This document shows positions 9,062 through 18,250 of a stretch of DNA of 64,000 bases, in pieces. The DNA is taken from contig NZ_JAMXLH010000006.1 of assembly GCF_024281035.1 (NCBI RefSeq), positions 27,195-91,194 of the forward strand, written 5' to 3'. The stretch's first letter is position 1; every line of letters starts with the position of its first letter. The translations under genes and the position numbers were made by a program. The notes under the pieces are model-generated. The model had not been told where the DNA came from. It was given only the letters and a program-made list of their open reading frames with translations, and did not search any database. This DNA is from Paraburkholderia sp. GTDB taxonomy: Bacteria; Pseudomonadota; Gammaproteobacteria; Burkholderiales; Burkholderiaceae.

Positions 9062-10033
9062 CTATTCGTTATTCGCACCGGGCAAGGATGGATCGAAACT
9101 CCGCGTGCCGCCTGCTGAATGCTCGACCATCGCGCGAGAGATCAATTCCCTCGCTTCGCTGCTCGATGCGTCGATGGTCAGTGCGCGACCGGCGTTATGC
9201 CACGCGCAAACCCACTGCGCCTGACGCATGCATAACCGCGCGTAGCCAAGCATCGCATCGCGCTCCTGTTCGCGCGAAACCAGTTCATGTTGCATCTGTA
9301 GCGCCGCGCCGTTGCCAGGCTGCTCCGCAAGCACATTCATGACGGCCCTGCGTGCCTGGGAAAGATCGTTCTTGTCGAGACTGGCACGCGCAATGGCGAT
9401 ATTTCTGGCGACGTCGGCCCGCATGTTCGCATCGGCTCGCCTGGCAAGTACTGCGCGTTCGGCGGAAAGACGTCGCTGCGTAGCGGCGTACCGCTGCGCG
9501 GTATTGGCGTGTGTCTCGCGATGTGTCGTGCTGGGCGATGCAGGTAGTGGCTGGCTCGGGGGTGCGTCGACCACTACGGTCGGCGGCGTGAGCGTAGCTG
9601 GCACTGCGACAACTTGAGGCACAGACGCACCTGGCGGCGCGAGTGCCTCCTGAGGCGCAGATGCCTCCTGAGGCAAAGACGCCTGCGGCGGCGTAAGCGC
9701 TTCTTGCTGCGCAGGTGCTTGTGGCGGCGCTGACGCTTGCGGCGACATCAGCACGGCCCCACCTACCTCATTTACAACATGGGGCGTTTCCGGTTCGGTG
9801 CGGTGCAAGATCCCATATGCCGTGATCGCAAGCGCGAAGACGACCACACTGCCAAACGCATAGAACTGTGGCCGCAGGTGATGCGTCGCAAGTTCGCTCG
9901 CGTCCGCTGCACGAGATTCGCTTGATTGGTTCGCGCCGCATTGGGGGCAGAATTTCATCAACCGGTTAATCCTGGCCCCGCAACGGAGACACTGCTGCGG
10001 ACCAGGGCCGGCTCGACCAGGTTCGTTGAACAT
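9062..10033 (-). CDS. Zinc-ribbon, single-pass membrane protein with Pro/Gln/Ala linker
   Basis: A 323-residue protein built from recognisable parts but of unknown function. Residues 15-34 form a zinc ribbon (CLRC, 13 residues, CPQC) facing the cytoplasm. A single membrane segment follows near residues 55-72 (FYAFGSVVVFALAITAYGIL). Next is a roughly 90-residue linker of imperfect repeats of the PPQAS/PQEAL type. The C-terminal third is helical and TPR-like (SLDKNDLSQARRAVMNVLAEQPGN, then CMRQAQWVCAWHNAGRAL). The ATG at 10033 puts the ribbon near the N-terminus; the frame is open to 10105. It stands alone, 90 bases from the convergent HdeD-like gene. An envelope-spanning scaffold or sensor is a guess. 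Confidence 0.65.
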   Translation of the reverse strand: MFNEPGRAGPGPQQCLRCGARINRLMKFCPQCGANQSSESRAADASELATHHLRPQFYAFGSVVVFALAITAYGILHRTEPETPHVVNEVGGAVLMSPQASAPPQAPAQQEALTPPQASLPQEASAPQEALAPPGASVPQVVAVPATLTPPTVVVDAPPSQPLPASPSTTHRETHANTAQRYAATQRRLSAERAVLARRADANMRADVARNIAIARASLDKNDLSQARRAVMNVLAEQPGNGAALQMQHELVSREQERDAMLGYARLCMRQAQWVCAWHNAGRALTIDASSSEARELISRAMVEHSAGGTRSFDPSLPGANNE

Positions 10034-10645
10034 AGAAACGTTACGGCTCCGGTAAATCGAACGGGCTGCCGCGACTAAAGTGCGCATCGCGGCGGGTGAC
10101 GACATGTCGCAACATCGGTGCCTGATTTTTCAGATCATTGAATCGCAGGCGAATGTGGACGGCAAGCGCAAGACAGGACACGGAAACAGCGCAGCCGCAA
10201 GCCATTCCGGATTCCAGGCAGCGTTTCTGCTCAATCTGCGCTGGTGTACAATTTGCCGATTGAAATAAACGCGTTGTGGGCTTTGCAGGCGGGCGTTCCA
10301 TGTTTTTTTGCGTCCCGGCCCCACTCGCAGTACGCGATTGAACCATTCAGGGACAACTCGGGGACTATTCGGGATCCGTTCCGATTTCACGTAGTTTTCG
10401 TGCGGTTTTCGGGTTCGTGGGATGCCTTGCCGGCCAGATATTCGCGAGCAAAAGCGTTGAGCCTGCCGGGCAGTCGCAAGCTGTGCGTGGAAGCAAAGAA
10501 CGCAGGAATGGGATTCGATTTGGTGTGCCCAAAATGTACTTTTGCCAGTGCGGCAACAAGACAGCATCGCATTGACGATCGGCACAGGCACCTCCGAAGT
10601 GGTGCGCACCTGCCTGTTCGAATCTGATTTGAGAGAGGTTCCCGG
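10034..10645. other. 612-base intergenic region, no gene seen
   Basis: This divergent gap should carry promoters for the zinc-ribbon protein (minus) and the DGC protein (plus). Frames here are shadows without ribosome sites. A run of seven T at about 10301 is not preceded by a stable hairpin. Arms ACAGGCA and TGCCTGT about 20 bases apart lie just ahead of the DGC gene and could be an operator. Confidence 0.4.
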
Positions 10646-11035
10646 ATGTCTGCCGACAGTAAAAAATTGCCGCTCGTCTATTCATGCTCCGGCTGCTCGA
10701 GTGCCGCGCAGATGGCCAACTACGTAGCGTTGCAGCTAGACCGTCGCGGCGTAGCGGAAATGTCGTGTATCGCCGGCGTCGGCGGAGACGTCCCATCCTT
10801 GTTGAAGGTGGCCCGTTCCGGCCGCCCTATCGTCGTGATCGATGGTTGCCCGCTATTTTGTGCGCAAAAGTGCCTGGAGCGGCACGGCATTGCGCCCAGC
10901 GAACACGTTCAACTGGCCGAGCGCGGCGTGAAGAAGCGCTTCCACGCCGATTTCGATATGCAGGAAGCCCAACTAATTGTCGATCAGGTGACTGAATCGA
11001 TTAAATCACTCAAGGCAGATCGCATCGGGCAGTAG
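10646..11035 (+). CDS. DGC-domain putative zinc-binding protein
   Basis: A 129-residue cytoplasmic protein of the DGC family (putative zinc-binding). The cysteine motifs are all present: YSCSGCSSAAQMANY near the N-terminus, MSCIAGVGG near residue 40, and DGCPLFCAQKC near residues 68-78, which contains the Asp-Gly-Cys that names the family. Six conserved cysteines suggest metal or redox chemistry, but no reaction has been demonstrated to my knowledge. A GAGAGG ribosome site precedes the ATG. In other genomes such genes often lie near nitrogen oxide or metal-stress genes; here the neighbour is a convergent D-amino acid dehydrogenase, so context does not help. Confidence 0.8.
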   Translation: MSADSKKLPLVYSCSGCSSAAQMANYVALQLDRRGVAEMSCIAGVGGDVPSLLKVARSGRPIVVIDGCPLFCAQKCLERHGIAPSEHVQLAERGVKKRFHADFDMQEAQLIVDQVTESIKSLKADRIGQ

Positions 11036-11114
11036 CCTGAAGCACTCGAATTCCGCCTTTGCGGATTCTGCGCGCGGCGCAGCGTCAATGCTGTCCGCCG
11101 CGCCGCATCGCCGG

Positions 11115-12353
11115 CTAATGCATCTCGCGGCCCGGCATTTCGTTTGACACAATATTGGCGACCATATCGGCCGTTGCTGCGGAAAACGTCCAGCCCAGAT
11201 GGCCATGTCCGGTGTTGTAAAAGACACCGTCTCGTTTGCCGCGCCCCACACGAGGCACCATGCGCGGCAACATCGGACGCAAGCCAGCCCACGGTATGAC
11301 GCGCGAAGTCGCGACGCCGGGGAAATACTCGCGCACCCACCTCACCAGAGGCTCGATCCGGTCGGCGCGAATGTCTCGATTGAAGCCGTTCCATTCGGCC
11401 GTTCCAGCCACTCTGAACCGGTCCTCTCCAAGCCGGCTGGTGACAATCTTCGCCTTGTCGTCATGCATGCTTTTCCACGGCGCATTGTCGCGGCTTTGCT
11501 GATCGTCGAGACACACCGTGATTGAATATCCTTTCACGGGATAGATGTTGACGTGGTCTCCCAAGACCGAAGCGAAGGCACGGCTTTCAACGCCAGCGCA
11601 TATCACTACGCCGTCGAACGTGGACTGGATGGTTTCTGCGCCCTCCTCGACACCGAGCACCACTTTTCCCGAGCGTTCGTGCGCAATGGTTTGAACGCGC
11701 GCGTCGTAGTGAAAGTCGACGCCAAGGCGCGCACAGGCATCGGCGAGACCACGGGTGAACTTGTGAATATCGCCGGTCGAATCCGACTCGGTGAAAAATC
11801 CCCCGAAAAATTCGCCATGCAGCGTCGGTTCGAGCGAACGGATTTCATCCGGCGTCACCGGGCGACGCTCCAGACCACCCTCGCGCAACAGTGCGTCGAC
11901 CTTCGACGCCACCTCGAATTCGTCGCGGGTCGCGTAGAAATGAAGAATGCCGCGTTTCTCGTGATCGAACTCGATGCGCTCGCGCTCGGCAATCGAGAAC
12001 AGATGATTCCGCGCAGCGAGAGCGAGACGCACAGCTTCGATGGTGTTGTCGCGATAACGGGGAATCTCCTTGAGAAATTCGCCGATCCAACTGTATTTGT
12101 GCCAACTGGGGCGAGGATTCATCAGGACGGGCGCGTCCTGCGTCAACATCCAGCGCAACCCCTTGGCAACCGTTGCGAGGCTGTTCCAGACTTCGGCATT
12201 GCACGCCGATAGTTGCCCGCCATTGGCAAACGAAGTTTCCATTGCCGCATAGCGGTGACGCTCGAATACGGTGACCTCAAAGCCGCGTTGACAAAGCGCG
12301 TATGCAGTCGTTACGCCGGTCACGCCGGCTCCGAGGACAGCAATTTTTGACAT
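11115..12353 (-). CDS. dadA: D-amino acid dehydrogenase, small subunit type (DadA family)
   Basis: A 412-residue flavoprotein that would oxidise D-amino acids to 2-oxo acids and feed electrons to the respiratory chain. The FAD-binding Rossmann motif is at the N-terminus (VLGAGVTGVTTAYAL, then VFERH). The DAO-family body follows, with the SFANGGQLS loop typical of DadA and the late GHGHLGWTFSAATADMV flavin-binding segment. The 412 residues are close to E. coli DadA (432). No alanine racemase or Lrp-type regulator is adjacent, so this is probably one of several DadA paralogues; use in D-alanine catabolism is inferred. No strong ribosome site is visible before the ATG at 12353. Confidence 0.85.
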   Translation of the reverse strand: MSKIAVLGAGVTGVTTAYALCQRGFEVTVFERHRYAAMETSFANGGQLSACNAEVWNSLATVAKGLRWMLTQDAPVLMNPRPSWHKYSWIGEFLKEIPRYRDNTIEAVRLALAARNHLFSIAERERIEFDHEKRGILHFYATRDEFEVASKVDALLREGGLERRPVTPDEIRSLEPTLHGEFFGGFFTESDSTGDIHKFTRGLADACARLGVDFHYDARVQTIAHERSGKVVLGVEEGAETIQSTFDGVVICAGVESRAFASVLGDHVNIYPVKGYSITVCLDDQQSRDNAPWKSMHDDKAKIVTSRLGEDRFRVAGTAEWNGFNRDIRADRIEPLVRWVREYFPGVATSRVIPWAGLRPMLPRMVPRVGRGKRDGVFYNTGHGHLGWTFSAATADMVANIVSNEMPGREMH

Positions 12354-12655
12354 GGGACATGATCCGGCGTCGAACGGGCCCCGGAATCGTTGAGGTTGGA
12401 AAGTATCAGGCCGATGCCGGCATCACAGCGGTATCGCCGAATTGCAGCGCGTAGTTTGCCTCAGGTTCGGCGCTCGGGATAGGGGTTGGTGCATCGCACC
12501 GCGACACTTTCCGATCACCCGCGCCCCAGTGCTCATGGCGCAAAGATTGAACAGAAAAATACAGATCAGACTCGCGTTTTCGAGCCAGATGTGGCATTGG
12601 ATCGTAGTATCAGGACAAAATCGCTTTTAACCTGAATCCGTTCGACCTCCCGGCA
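12354..12655. other. Divergent promoter region
   Basis: 302 bases between the DadA-type gene (minus) and the MFS gene (plus). I see no gene and no clear operator. Confidence 0.35.
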
Positions 12656-13909
12656 ATGACCTCGCCCCCACCCGCTTCGCGCGCCAGTCTTCTCACCTGG
12701 CTCAAGAGCGTGTTTCGCTCGCTTGAGCGGTACAACTATCGCGTGTGGGCGGCCGGTGCTTTCGTCTCGAACGTCGGCACGTGGATGCAGCGCATCGCGC
12801 AGGACTGGCTCGTGCTGACCCGGTTGACGCAGCACAGCGGCGCTGCGGTCGGCATCGTCATGTCGCTCCAGTTTGGCCCGCCGATCATTCTCATGCCGAT
12901 CGCCGGCATGGTTGCCGACCGCGTCGATCGCCGCAAGTTGCTGCTGGTGACGCAATCCGCCATGGCGGCGACCGCCATCGGCCTTGGCGGACTGGTGGTC
13001 ACGGGACGGGTCACGCTCGGGTATGTTTATCTATTTGCCGCGCTCATGGGATGCATTAGCGCATTTGATTCGCCGGTGCGCCAGACCTTTATTGCCGAAC
13101 TCGTCGGCGATGAAGATCTCGCAAACGCCGTGGCATTGAATTCGACGTTGTTCAATAGCGCGCAGCTTATCGGCCCGGCGGTCGCTGGCGTGATGATCGC
13201 GGTCATCGGCACCGGATGGCTTTTCTTTATCAACGGCTTGAGTTTCATCGCCGTGCTGGCGTCGCTTTTCAAAATGCGCGTCAGCGAACTCCGCCGCCTG
13301 CCCCGCGCCGCGGCGTCCGGCGCGGGCATGGCCGACGGCCTGCGTTACATACGGCACAGACCCGATCTGCTGATCGCGCTGACGATGCTGTTTCTGATCG
13401 GAACCTATGGGCTGAATTTTCCGATTTTCATTTCGACGATGTCGCTCTCCACGTTTCATGGCGGACCGCATTTGTACGGTGCGCTGTCTTCGGCGATGGC
13501 GGTAGGCTCGGTCGTCGGTGCGTTGTTTGCAGCCGGGCGCGAGACGCCGCGGCTAGCCGTTCTGGTGGTCAGCGCGCTGGCCTTCGGCGTCGTTTGCACG
13601 CTCGCTGCGGTAATGCCCAATGTCTGGTCGTTCGGCATTGTCCTCGTGGCGCTCGGCGCCGTCGCGCAGACCTTCACAACCTCGACCAACAGCCTCGTTC
13701 AACTGCAAACGCAGCCCGCCATGCGCGGACGCGTCATGGCCATCTACATGGCCATCTTTCTCGGCTGCACGCCGCTGGGCGCGCCGCTTGTCGGATGGGT
13801 CGCCGATACGCTCGGCCCTCGCTTCGCGCTCGGCGTCGGCGCGGCATCGGGTTTCATTGCCGCTATGGTCGCGCTGGTTTATCTACGTCGTCGCAAGATC
13901 GAGATGTAA
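12656..13909 (+). CDS. MFS exporter of the MFS_3 (EntS-like) group
   Basis: A 417-residue protein with about eleven or twelve hydrophobic segments. The N-terminal RVWAAGAFVSNVGTWMQRIAQDWLVLTRLT block is the hallmark of the MFS_3/EntS-like subgroup, and the loop DRVDRRKLLLVTQ matches the cytoplasmic motif A. This group includes siderophore (enterobactin) and drug exporters. It is convergent with the Fur-controlled TonB-ExbB-ExbD block 26 bases away, but on the opposite strand, so a link to iron is only suggestive. There is no good ribosome site before the ATG at 12656. Confidence 0.83.
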   Translation: MTSPPPASRASLLTWLKSVFRSLERYNYRVWAAGAFVSNVGTWMQRIAQDWLVLTRLTQHSGAAVGIVMSLQFGPPIILMPIAGMVADRVDRRKLLLVTQSAMAATAIGLGGLVVTGRVTLGYVYLFAALMGCISAFDSPVRQTFIAELVGDEDLANAVALNSTLFNSAQLIGPAVAGVMIAVIGTGWLFFINGLSFIAVLASLFKMRVSELRRLPRAAASGAGMADGLRYIRHRPDLLIALTMLFLIGTYGLNFPIFISTMSLSTFHGGPHLYGALSSAMAVGSVVGALFAAGRETPRLAVLVVSALAFGVVCTLAAVMPNVWSFGIVLVALGAVAQTFTTSTNSLVQLQTQPAMRGRVMAIYMAIFLGCTPLGAPLVGWVADTLGPRFALGVGAASGFIAAMVALVYLRRRKIEM

Positions 13910-13934
13910 ATCGGGCAGCAAAAGCGCTACCCGC

Positions 13935-14354
13935 TCAATCCTTCACGGGATCGGTCACGAATCCAATCTTCGCGAGACCGCCGCGCTGCGCAGCCGACAT
14001 TAACTGCGCGACCTTCTCATATGCAACCTTCCGGTCGGCGCTCAAACGCAGCACGGGCTGCGGCGTCGCCTGCGCGGCCGATGCGATCTTTGCGCCCAGC
14101 GCGGCACTGTCGACCGGCGCGCCGTCCCACAACACCGTGCCGTCCGCCTGAATCGACACGTCGACCTGCGCGGGTTTCGTGTCCTCCTTCTGGCTGCTCG
14201 CATGCGGCAATTCGATCTTCACCGCGTGGCGGATCACCGGAATCGTCACCATGAATACAATCAACAAAACCAGCATCACGTCGACAAGCGGCGTCATGTT
14301 GATCTCATTCATGAGACCGTCGTCATCGTCGCTCGAAAAGGTGTTCATTCCCAT
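13935..14354 (-). CDS. exbD: ExbD, proton-channel subunit of TonB system 1
   Basis: A 139-residue protein with one N-terminal membrane helix carrying the essential aspartate (MTPLVDVMLVLLIVFMV, Asp near residue 25) and a periplasmic domain with the ExbD pattern (VSIQADGTVLWDG, VLRLSADRKVAYEKVAQLM). With ExbB it converts the proton gradient into movement of TonB. It is the last gene of the iron block, 15 bases after exbB. Length and sequence are ordinary for the family. Regulation should follow the Fur box upstream of the block if all six genes share one transcript. Confidence 0.93.
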   Translation of the reverse strand: MGMNTFSSDDDDGLMNEINMTPLVDVMLVLLIVFMVTIPVIRHAVKIELPHASSQKEDTKPAQVDVSIQADGTVLWDGAPVDSAALGAKIASAAQATPQPVLRLSADRKVAYEKVAQLMSAAQRGGLAKIGFVTDPVKD

Positions 14355-14369
14355 CGAAAGCCTCCGTCG

Positions 14370-15089
14370 TCATTGGCCGCGCGTGGCGACGCGCAAGTTG
14401 CCCTTCGACGACGCGAGCCGCGCGCCCGTCACGAAGTACCCATGCAGACTGTGCGCGAAACGATTCAACTTCGTGACGACGCCCTTGTTCGCACGGGTCA
14501 GCGCGTTATAGCCGAGCACCGCGGGAATCGCGACGAACAGGCCGAACGCGGTCATGATCAGCGCTTCGCCAACCGGCCCGGCGACCGCGTCGATCGAACT
14601 CTGTCCCGAGGCGCCGATCTGCAGCAGCGCGTGGTAGATGCCCCACACGGTGCCGAACAGGCCGACGAACGGCGCCGTGCTGCCGATCGATGCGAGCACC
14701 GCAAGACCGCCTTGCATCTTCGCGATTGCGTCGTCCATCGTGTCTTTCAGGCAGCGTGTGATCCAGTCCGAAAAATCCATTCCGTCGTGCAGATGCGGCT
14801 GCGTCTGGTGATGGTGCTCGGCAGCTTCCTGGCCCGATAATGCAAGCGCCAGAAACGGATTGCCCTCGCGACCGCCGTGGCCGAGCTTCTTCACGCCATC
14901 CGTGAAATCGTCCGAATGCCAGAACGCCCGTTCAGTGTTTTTCGTGAGCCGTGTCAGGCGCACGACGTTCCACCCTTTCACGACGATCACACACCAGGAC
15001 AGCACCGACATGATCAGCAGCGTGATTGCGATGCTGCGCGTCACGAAATCCCCTTGCGCCCATACGTGGGCGATACCGTAGTTCTGCAT
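14370..15089 (-). CDS. exbB: ExbB, proton-channel subunit of TonB system 1
   Basis: A 239-residue MotA/TolQ/ExbB family protein with three membrane segments: the first near residues 15-35, the second and third in the conserved block from APFVGLFGTVWGIYHAL to GPVGEALIMTAFGLFVAIPAVLGYN. I start at 15089 (MQNYGIAHVW): an AGAGGA ribosome site lies 6 bases before that ATG, and the frame's extension to 15248 lies largely within tonB. The gene follows tonB by 46 bases and precedes exbD by 15. Confidence 0.93.
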   Translation of the reverse strand: MQNYGIAHVWAQGDFVTRSIAITLLIMSVLSWCVIVVKGWNVVRLTRLTKNTERAFWHSDDFTDGVKKLGHGGREGNPFLALALSGQEAAEHHHQTQPHLHDGMDFSDWITRCLKDTMDDAIAKMQGGLAVLASIGSTAPFVGLFGTVWGIYHALLQIGASGQSSIDAVAGPVGEALIMTAFGLFVAIPAVLGYNALTRANKGVVTKLNRFAHSLHGYFVTGARLASSKGNLRVATRGQ

Positions 15090-15135
15090 AGTCATTCCTC
15101 TTGGTGGTTCACGAATCTGCTGGATTCGATCGCGC

Positions 15136-15843
15136 TCAGTCGCGCAGGCTGAAATTAAAGGGCTGCGTGTACGCGGCGCGCACCGGCTCGCCGTTTTCCA
15201 GATACGGCTTGCATGCGCTCTCGCGCATTGCGGCGAGCGCCGCGTCATCGAGGCGGCTGTAGCCGCTCGTTTTCTGCAATTCGACGTTCTCGATTCGCCC
15301 GCTCACGCCAACCACGAAGCGCACAAAGGCGACACCGGCCTCGCCGCGCCGCTTCGACAGCATCGGGTAATCCGGCTGCACGATCCGGCAGTCGAGGTGC
15401 GAAACGCTTTTTGGCGCGTTCATTGCCATCGTCGGCTTACCCGCTGCAGGCGCCGCCGCGACGGCGGGCGCCGGAGCCGGAGACGATTCGGCGGGCGCAG
15501 TCGGCGTCGGCACGGCGGACGCTTCCGCCTCGACGGGATGTTGCGACGGTGCCTGCGCGAGCGGCAGCGGCACGGATTTCTGCTTCGGCTGAACCCGTGG
15601 TTTTTCGCGCGTGACGGGCGGGGAGGATTTGGGCGGTACAGGCGTGGGCGTCGACTGAATTGCGGGCGGCGCAGCAACGAGTTCGGGCGCCAACAGTTCG
15701 GCGGCGATCGTCTGCGAATTGAGCGCGACCGGCGCGGCAGCGTCGCGCCGCCCCAGCATGAACACGATCGACGCGGCATGTAGCGCCACTACAAGGGCGA
15801 CGGCGGTGACGACACGGCGATCCGTTCGGGCGGCGAAGAGCAT
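15136..15843 (-). CDS. tonB: TonB energy-transducing protein of system 1
   Basis: A 235-residue protein with one N-terminal membrane anchor (VVTAVALVVALHAASIVFML), a long proline-rich periplasmic linker (about residues 45-145) and a C-terminal TonB domain. The domain shows CRIVQPDYPMLSKRRGEAG, VVGVSGRIENVELQKTSGYSRLDDAAL and the final PYLENGEPVRAAYTQPFNF. It couples ExbBD to outer-membrane receptors. The ATG at 15843 lacks a well-spaced ribosome site; an in-frame GTG five codons upstream is an alternative. No receptor gene is in this block, so it must energise receptors encoded elsewhere. Confidence 0.92.
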   Translation of the reverse strand: MLFAARTDRRVVTAVALVVALHAASIVFMLGRRDAAAPVALNSQTIAAELLAPELVAAPPAIQSTPTPVPPKSSPPVTREKPRVQPKQKSVPLPLAQAPSQHPVEAEASAVPTPTAPAESSPAPAPAVAAAPAAGKPTMAMNAPKSVSHLDCRIVQPDYPMLSKRRGEAGVAFVRFVVGVSGRIENVELQKTSGYSRLDDAALAAMRESACKPYLENGEPVRAAYTQPFNFSLRD

Positions 15844-15914
15844 AGGCTGTGTACTCACTTCCTGATGATGGCGGGGCAATCGGCAACCGTTCCGCTGCGT
15901 TCGACGTAGAAGCA

Positions 15915-16211
15915 TCACCGCGCTGCAAACCATCGCTCATGCGCGATGAGGGCACCGTAGACGACACCAGCGGAAAAACTTGTGCAAGCAACGAAGTAGA
16001 CGAGCCCCAGTGCCCAACCATGTCCCGCAGACACCAACAGCCACAGCGCCATGAACAGGGCACTCCATCCACTGCCTCGAAAAACGCCTGACGCAGCACG
16101 GGTCAGCGTCTTGCCGAAAACCGCTTCCTGATGGCGCGCCATCGCCAGGGCGAGGCAGGCAAAAGCCAGTACGCAGAGGAACAGGACGTAAAACAGGACA
16201 TAAATCGGCAT
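15915..16211 (-). CDS. DUF3325 small membrane protein of the iron block
   Basis: A 98-residue protein with three hydrophobic segments (YVLFYVLFLCVLAFACLALAM, SALFMALWLLVSAG, GLVYFVACTSFSAGVVYGAL) and the ARHQEAVFGK loop typical of DUF3325. Its start codon shares one base with the stop of the PepSY gene (TGATG), so the two are translationally coupled. DUF3325, PepSY and DUF3649 proteins co-occur in iron-siderophore loci of beta- and gamma-proteobacteria. Their individual roles are not settled; reduction or removal of iron from siderophores at the inner membrane is the usual proposal. Confidence 0.82.
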   Translation of the reverse strand: MPIYVLFYVLFLCVLAFACLALAMARHQEAVFGKTLTRAASGVFRGSGWSALFMALWLLVSAGHGWALGLVYFVACTSFSAGVVYGALIAHERWFAAR

Positions 16212-17818
16212 CACGCGTCCTGCGGCTGTGAGACAGCGGCGCGCGCGCGCGTGATCCGAACGCGGGGGCGATGCCGTGCCACACGTAACGCGAGCGTCGC
16301 ATGCAATGCGGCAAACGCCCACATCGCCAGATCGAAGCCCGCGTACACCCAGTCGCCGGTAGCAACGCTGCACCAGAATGGGCGCGCAGTCGTCAGCGCA
16401 TTCACCACAGGCACGAGCGCCAGCAGCGTCGCCGCGCACCACAGCAATCCGATCCATGCGCGCTTCGCCGGGCGGACGAGCGCAAACAGCAATGCCGCGC
16501 CCCAGACAGCGAAGAACACGTTGATCTCCGCATCGGAACGATGAGTCATCGATACAGGCAACAACCGATTGGCCCATAGATAGCTGGCCATGGCGACGGG
16601 CAAACCCGCGATGACCGCAACATTCAGGCGCTCGACCAGACGAAAACCAAAGTACGGCCGCTCGGGATCGAGTAGACGCTGGCGGCGCTTCACGGTCCAC
16701 ATCACGAGCCCGGTGCCGATCATGGCCGTGCCGCCGAGTCCGAGGGTGAAATAAAGCCAGCGTAACGGCAGATTGCTGAACCGGCCTCTATGCAGCGCGG
16801 CCAGCACGCCGCGCGTTTCAGCCGCTGCGCCGACGCTTTCCTTCGCTTCAAGTAGCTGGCCGGTCGTGCCGTCGAACAGCAGATACTGTGGACTCAACGA
16901 AACGCGTGCAACATCGCCGCGCGAAACCGCCACGCGCGCACTCGCGTCGCCCGGGTTCGTCACCGTCACGCGCTGCACATTATTCGTGCCCCAGCGAAGC
17001 TCGGCCTCGCGCACCATCGCATCGACGCGCGCAAGCGGCGCCGCGATGCGTACGGGTTTCCCGGGCCGGATGGCAGCGCTCAACTGCGCGGCAAGCGCTT
17101 GCTGCTGCGCGGGCGTTTTCAGCGCGGCCAGCGCGCCCCATGGCATGTAGGTCGTCATATGCATGACGAGACCCGTGTACGCAATCATGAGATAAAACGG
17201 CAGGCCGAAGACCGAAAGCGCGCTATGCGCGTCGAGCCATGATCGCTGCCCTTTGCCCCAACGGAACGTAAAAAAGTCGACGAAGATCTTCTTGTGCGTG
17301 ATGACGCCGCTGATGATCGCCACGAACATGAACATCGCGCACAGGCCCGCGAGCCAGCGGCCCCACAGGGCAGGCAGGTAGTAAAACTCGTAGTGGAAAC
17401 GATGGAAAAGCGTGCCGCCGAGCGTTTCGCGCGCAACCAGTTGCTTGCCCGTGGCCGGGTCGAAGATTGCGCTCTGGAGCGTGCGCTCGCCGGATACCGC
17501 GCCAGGCGTGCGCCAGAATGCGGTGGCTACATTGCTGCGCTCCGTCGGCAGCCGGATGCTCCATTGCGCACTGCCTGCCGCCTGCGTTTCGAGCGCATCG
17601 GTCACCCATTGTGCGAGCGCTGCCTGATCGGGCGCACTCCGCAAGCGTGCAAGCTCGGGCCGCATCCACTGCGAAATCTCTTCCCTGAAATAGCTGACCG
17701 TGCCGGTCAGGAACATCGCGTAGAGCAACCAGCCGAGCAGCAGGCCAGCCCACGTATGAAGACCTGCCATGCTCTGCCTGACGCCGCGCCCGTGCAGTTT
17801 GATCGCGGCGCGGCTCAC
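16211..17818 (-). CDS. PepSY-associated TM protein, putative ferric-siderophore reductase
   Basis: A 535-residue protein of the PepSY_TM family. It begins with AGLHTWAGLLLGWLLYAMFLTGTVSYF, the first of four or five helices, followed by a periplasmic domain. A conserved second block contains WLDAHSALSVFGLPFYLMIAYTGLVMHM, with paired histidines. The GTG at 17818 is my start: it overlaps the DUF3649 stop as GTGA, which implies coupling. Related proteins (FpvG, FoxB) are inner-membrane reductases that release iron from siderophores. Histidines within the helices fit heme or metal binding. Function is inferred from family and from the Fur-box-led neighbourhood. Confidence 0.85.
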   Translation of the reverse strand: MSRAAIKLHGRGVRQSMAGLHTWAGLLLGWLLYAMFLTGTVSYFREEISQWMRPELARLRSAPDQAALAQWVTDALETQAAGSAQWSIRLPTERSNVATAFWRTPGAVSGERTLQSAIFDPATGKQLVARETLGGTLFHRFHYEFYYLPALWGRWLAGLCAMFMFVAIISGVITHKKIFVDFFTFRWGKGQRSWLDAHSALSVFGLPFYLMIAYTGLVMHMTTYMPWGALAALKTPAQQQALAAQLSAAIRPGKPVRIAAPLARVDAMVREAELRWGTNNVQRVTVTNPGDASARVAVSRGDVARVSLSPQYLLFDGTTGQLLEAKESVGAAAETRGVLAALHRGRFSNLPLRWLYFTLGLGGTAMIGTGLVMWTVKRRQRLLDPERPYFGFRLVERLNVAVIAGLPVAMASYLWANRLLPVSMTHRSDAEINVFFAVWGAALLFALVRPAKRAWIGLLWCAATLLALVPVVNALTTARPFWCSVATGDWVYAGFDLAMWAFAALHATLALRVARHRPRVRITRARAAVSQPQDA

Positions 17819-18147
17819 AGCAGTTCGACTCGCGCCGCGGCCGATGCGGCCAACCATGCCGCCAATGCGAGCGGCGCCGCTGCGATCACAAGTCCCGACC
17901 ACGCACGCAACGGACTGCGCGCGATAAACACTGAGATCGCAGTGCCCGCATACACGAGGAAACTCAGGAGCGTGCCCGTCAACACGGCTTGTGGCGCCGG
18001 AATCGGCAACAGAAGCGCGGCTACGCTCGCAAGCGCACCGAGCACGTAGCCGCCGATAACAGCACCGACGATGCGCGCGATGAGCGGCCCCATGCGGCAT
18101 AGCCGGTCGAGCATATCGCGATGGAGTGGCGTTTCGAGGACGGACAT
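17815..18147 (-). CDS. DUF3649 membrane protein, first gene of the iron block
   Basis: A 110-residue protein with three or four hydrophobic segments and the DUF3649 pattern (RIVGAVIGGYVLGALASVAALLL, then FLVYAGTAISVFI). It leads the six-gene run DUF3649, PepSY, DUF3325, tonB, exbB, exbD. Its start lies 84 bases downstream of a near-consensus Fur site. The gene overlaps the PepSY gene by four bases. The product probably assists the PepSY reductase; no activity is known. Confidence 0.82.
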   Translation of the reverse strand: MSVLETPLHRDMLDRLCRMGPLIARIVGAVIGGYVLGALASVAALLLPIPAPQAVLTGTLLSFLVYAGTAISVFIARSPLRAWSGLVIAAAPLALAAWLAASAAARVELL

Positions 18148-18231
18148 AACTGCAGGGGTGGGATCTGGCTCGCAGGAAAGAAGGACAACCGCGTAACGCA
18201 GCGGCTATCGAAAGATTTTTGTAATGTTAAT

Positions 18232-18250
18232 GGAAATGAGAATCATTTGC
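18232..18250 (-). promoter_or_regulatory. Fur box controlling the iron block
   Basis: Read on the minus strand the 19 bases are GCAAATGATTCTCATTTCC, very close to the classical Fur consensus with its ATGATTCTCAT centre. On the plus strand perfect arms AAATGA and TCATTT (18234-18248) flank GAA. It lies 82 bases upstream of the DUF3649 start, where an iron repressor would block the promoter of all six genes. Confidence 0.85.

Noticed and set aside
10295..10310. Run of seven T in the 10034-10645 gap
   Set aside because: No stable hairpin precedes it on the plus strand, so I do not call a terminator.
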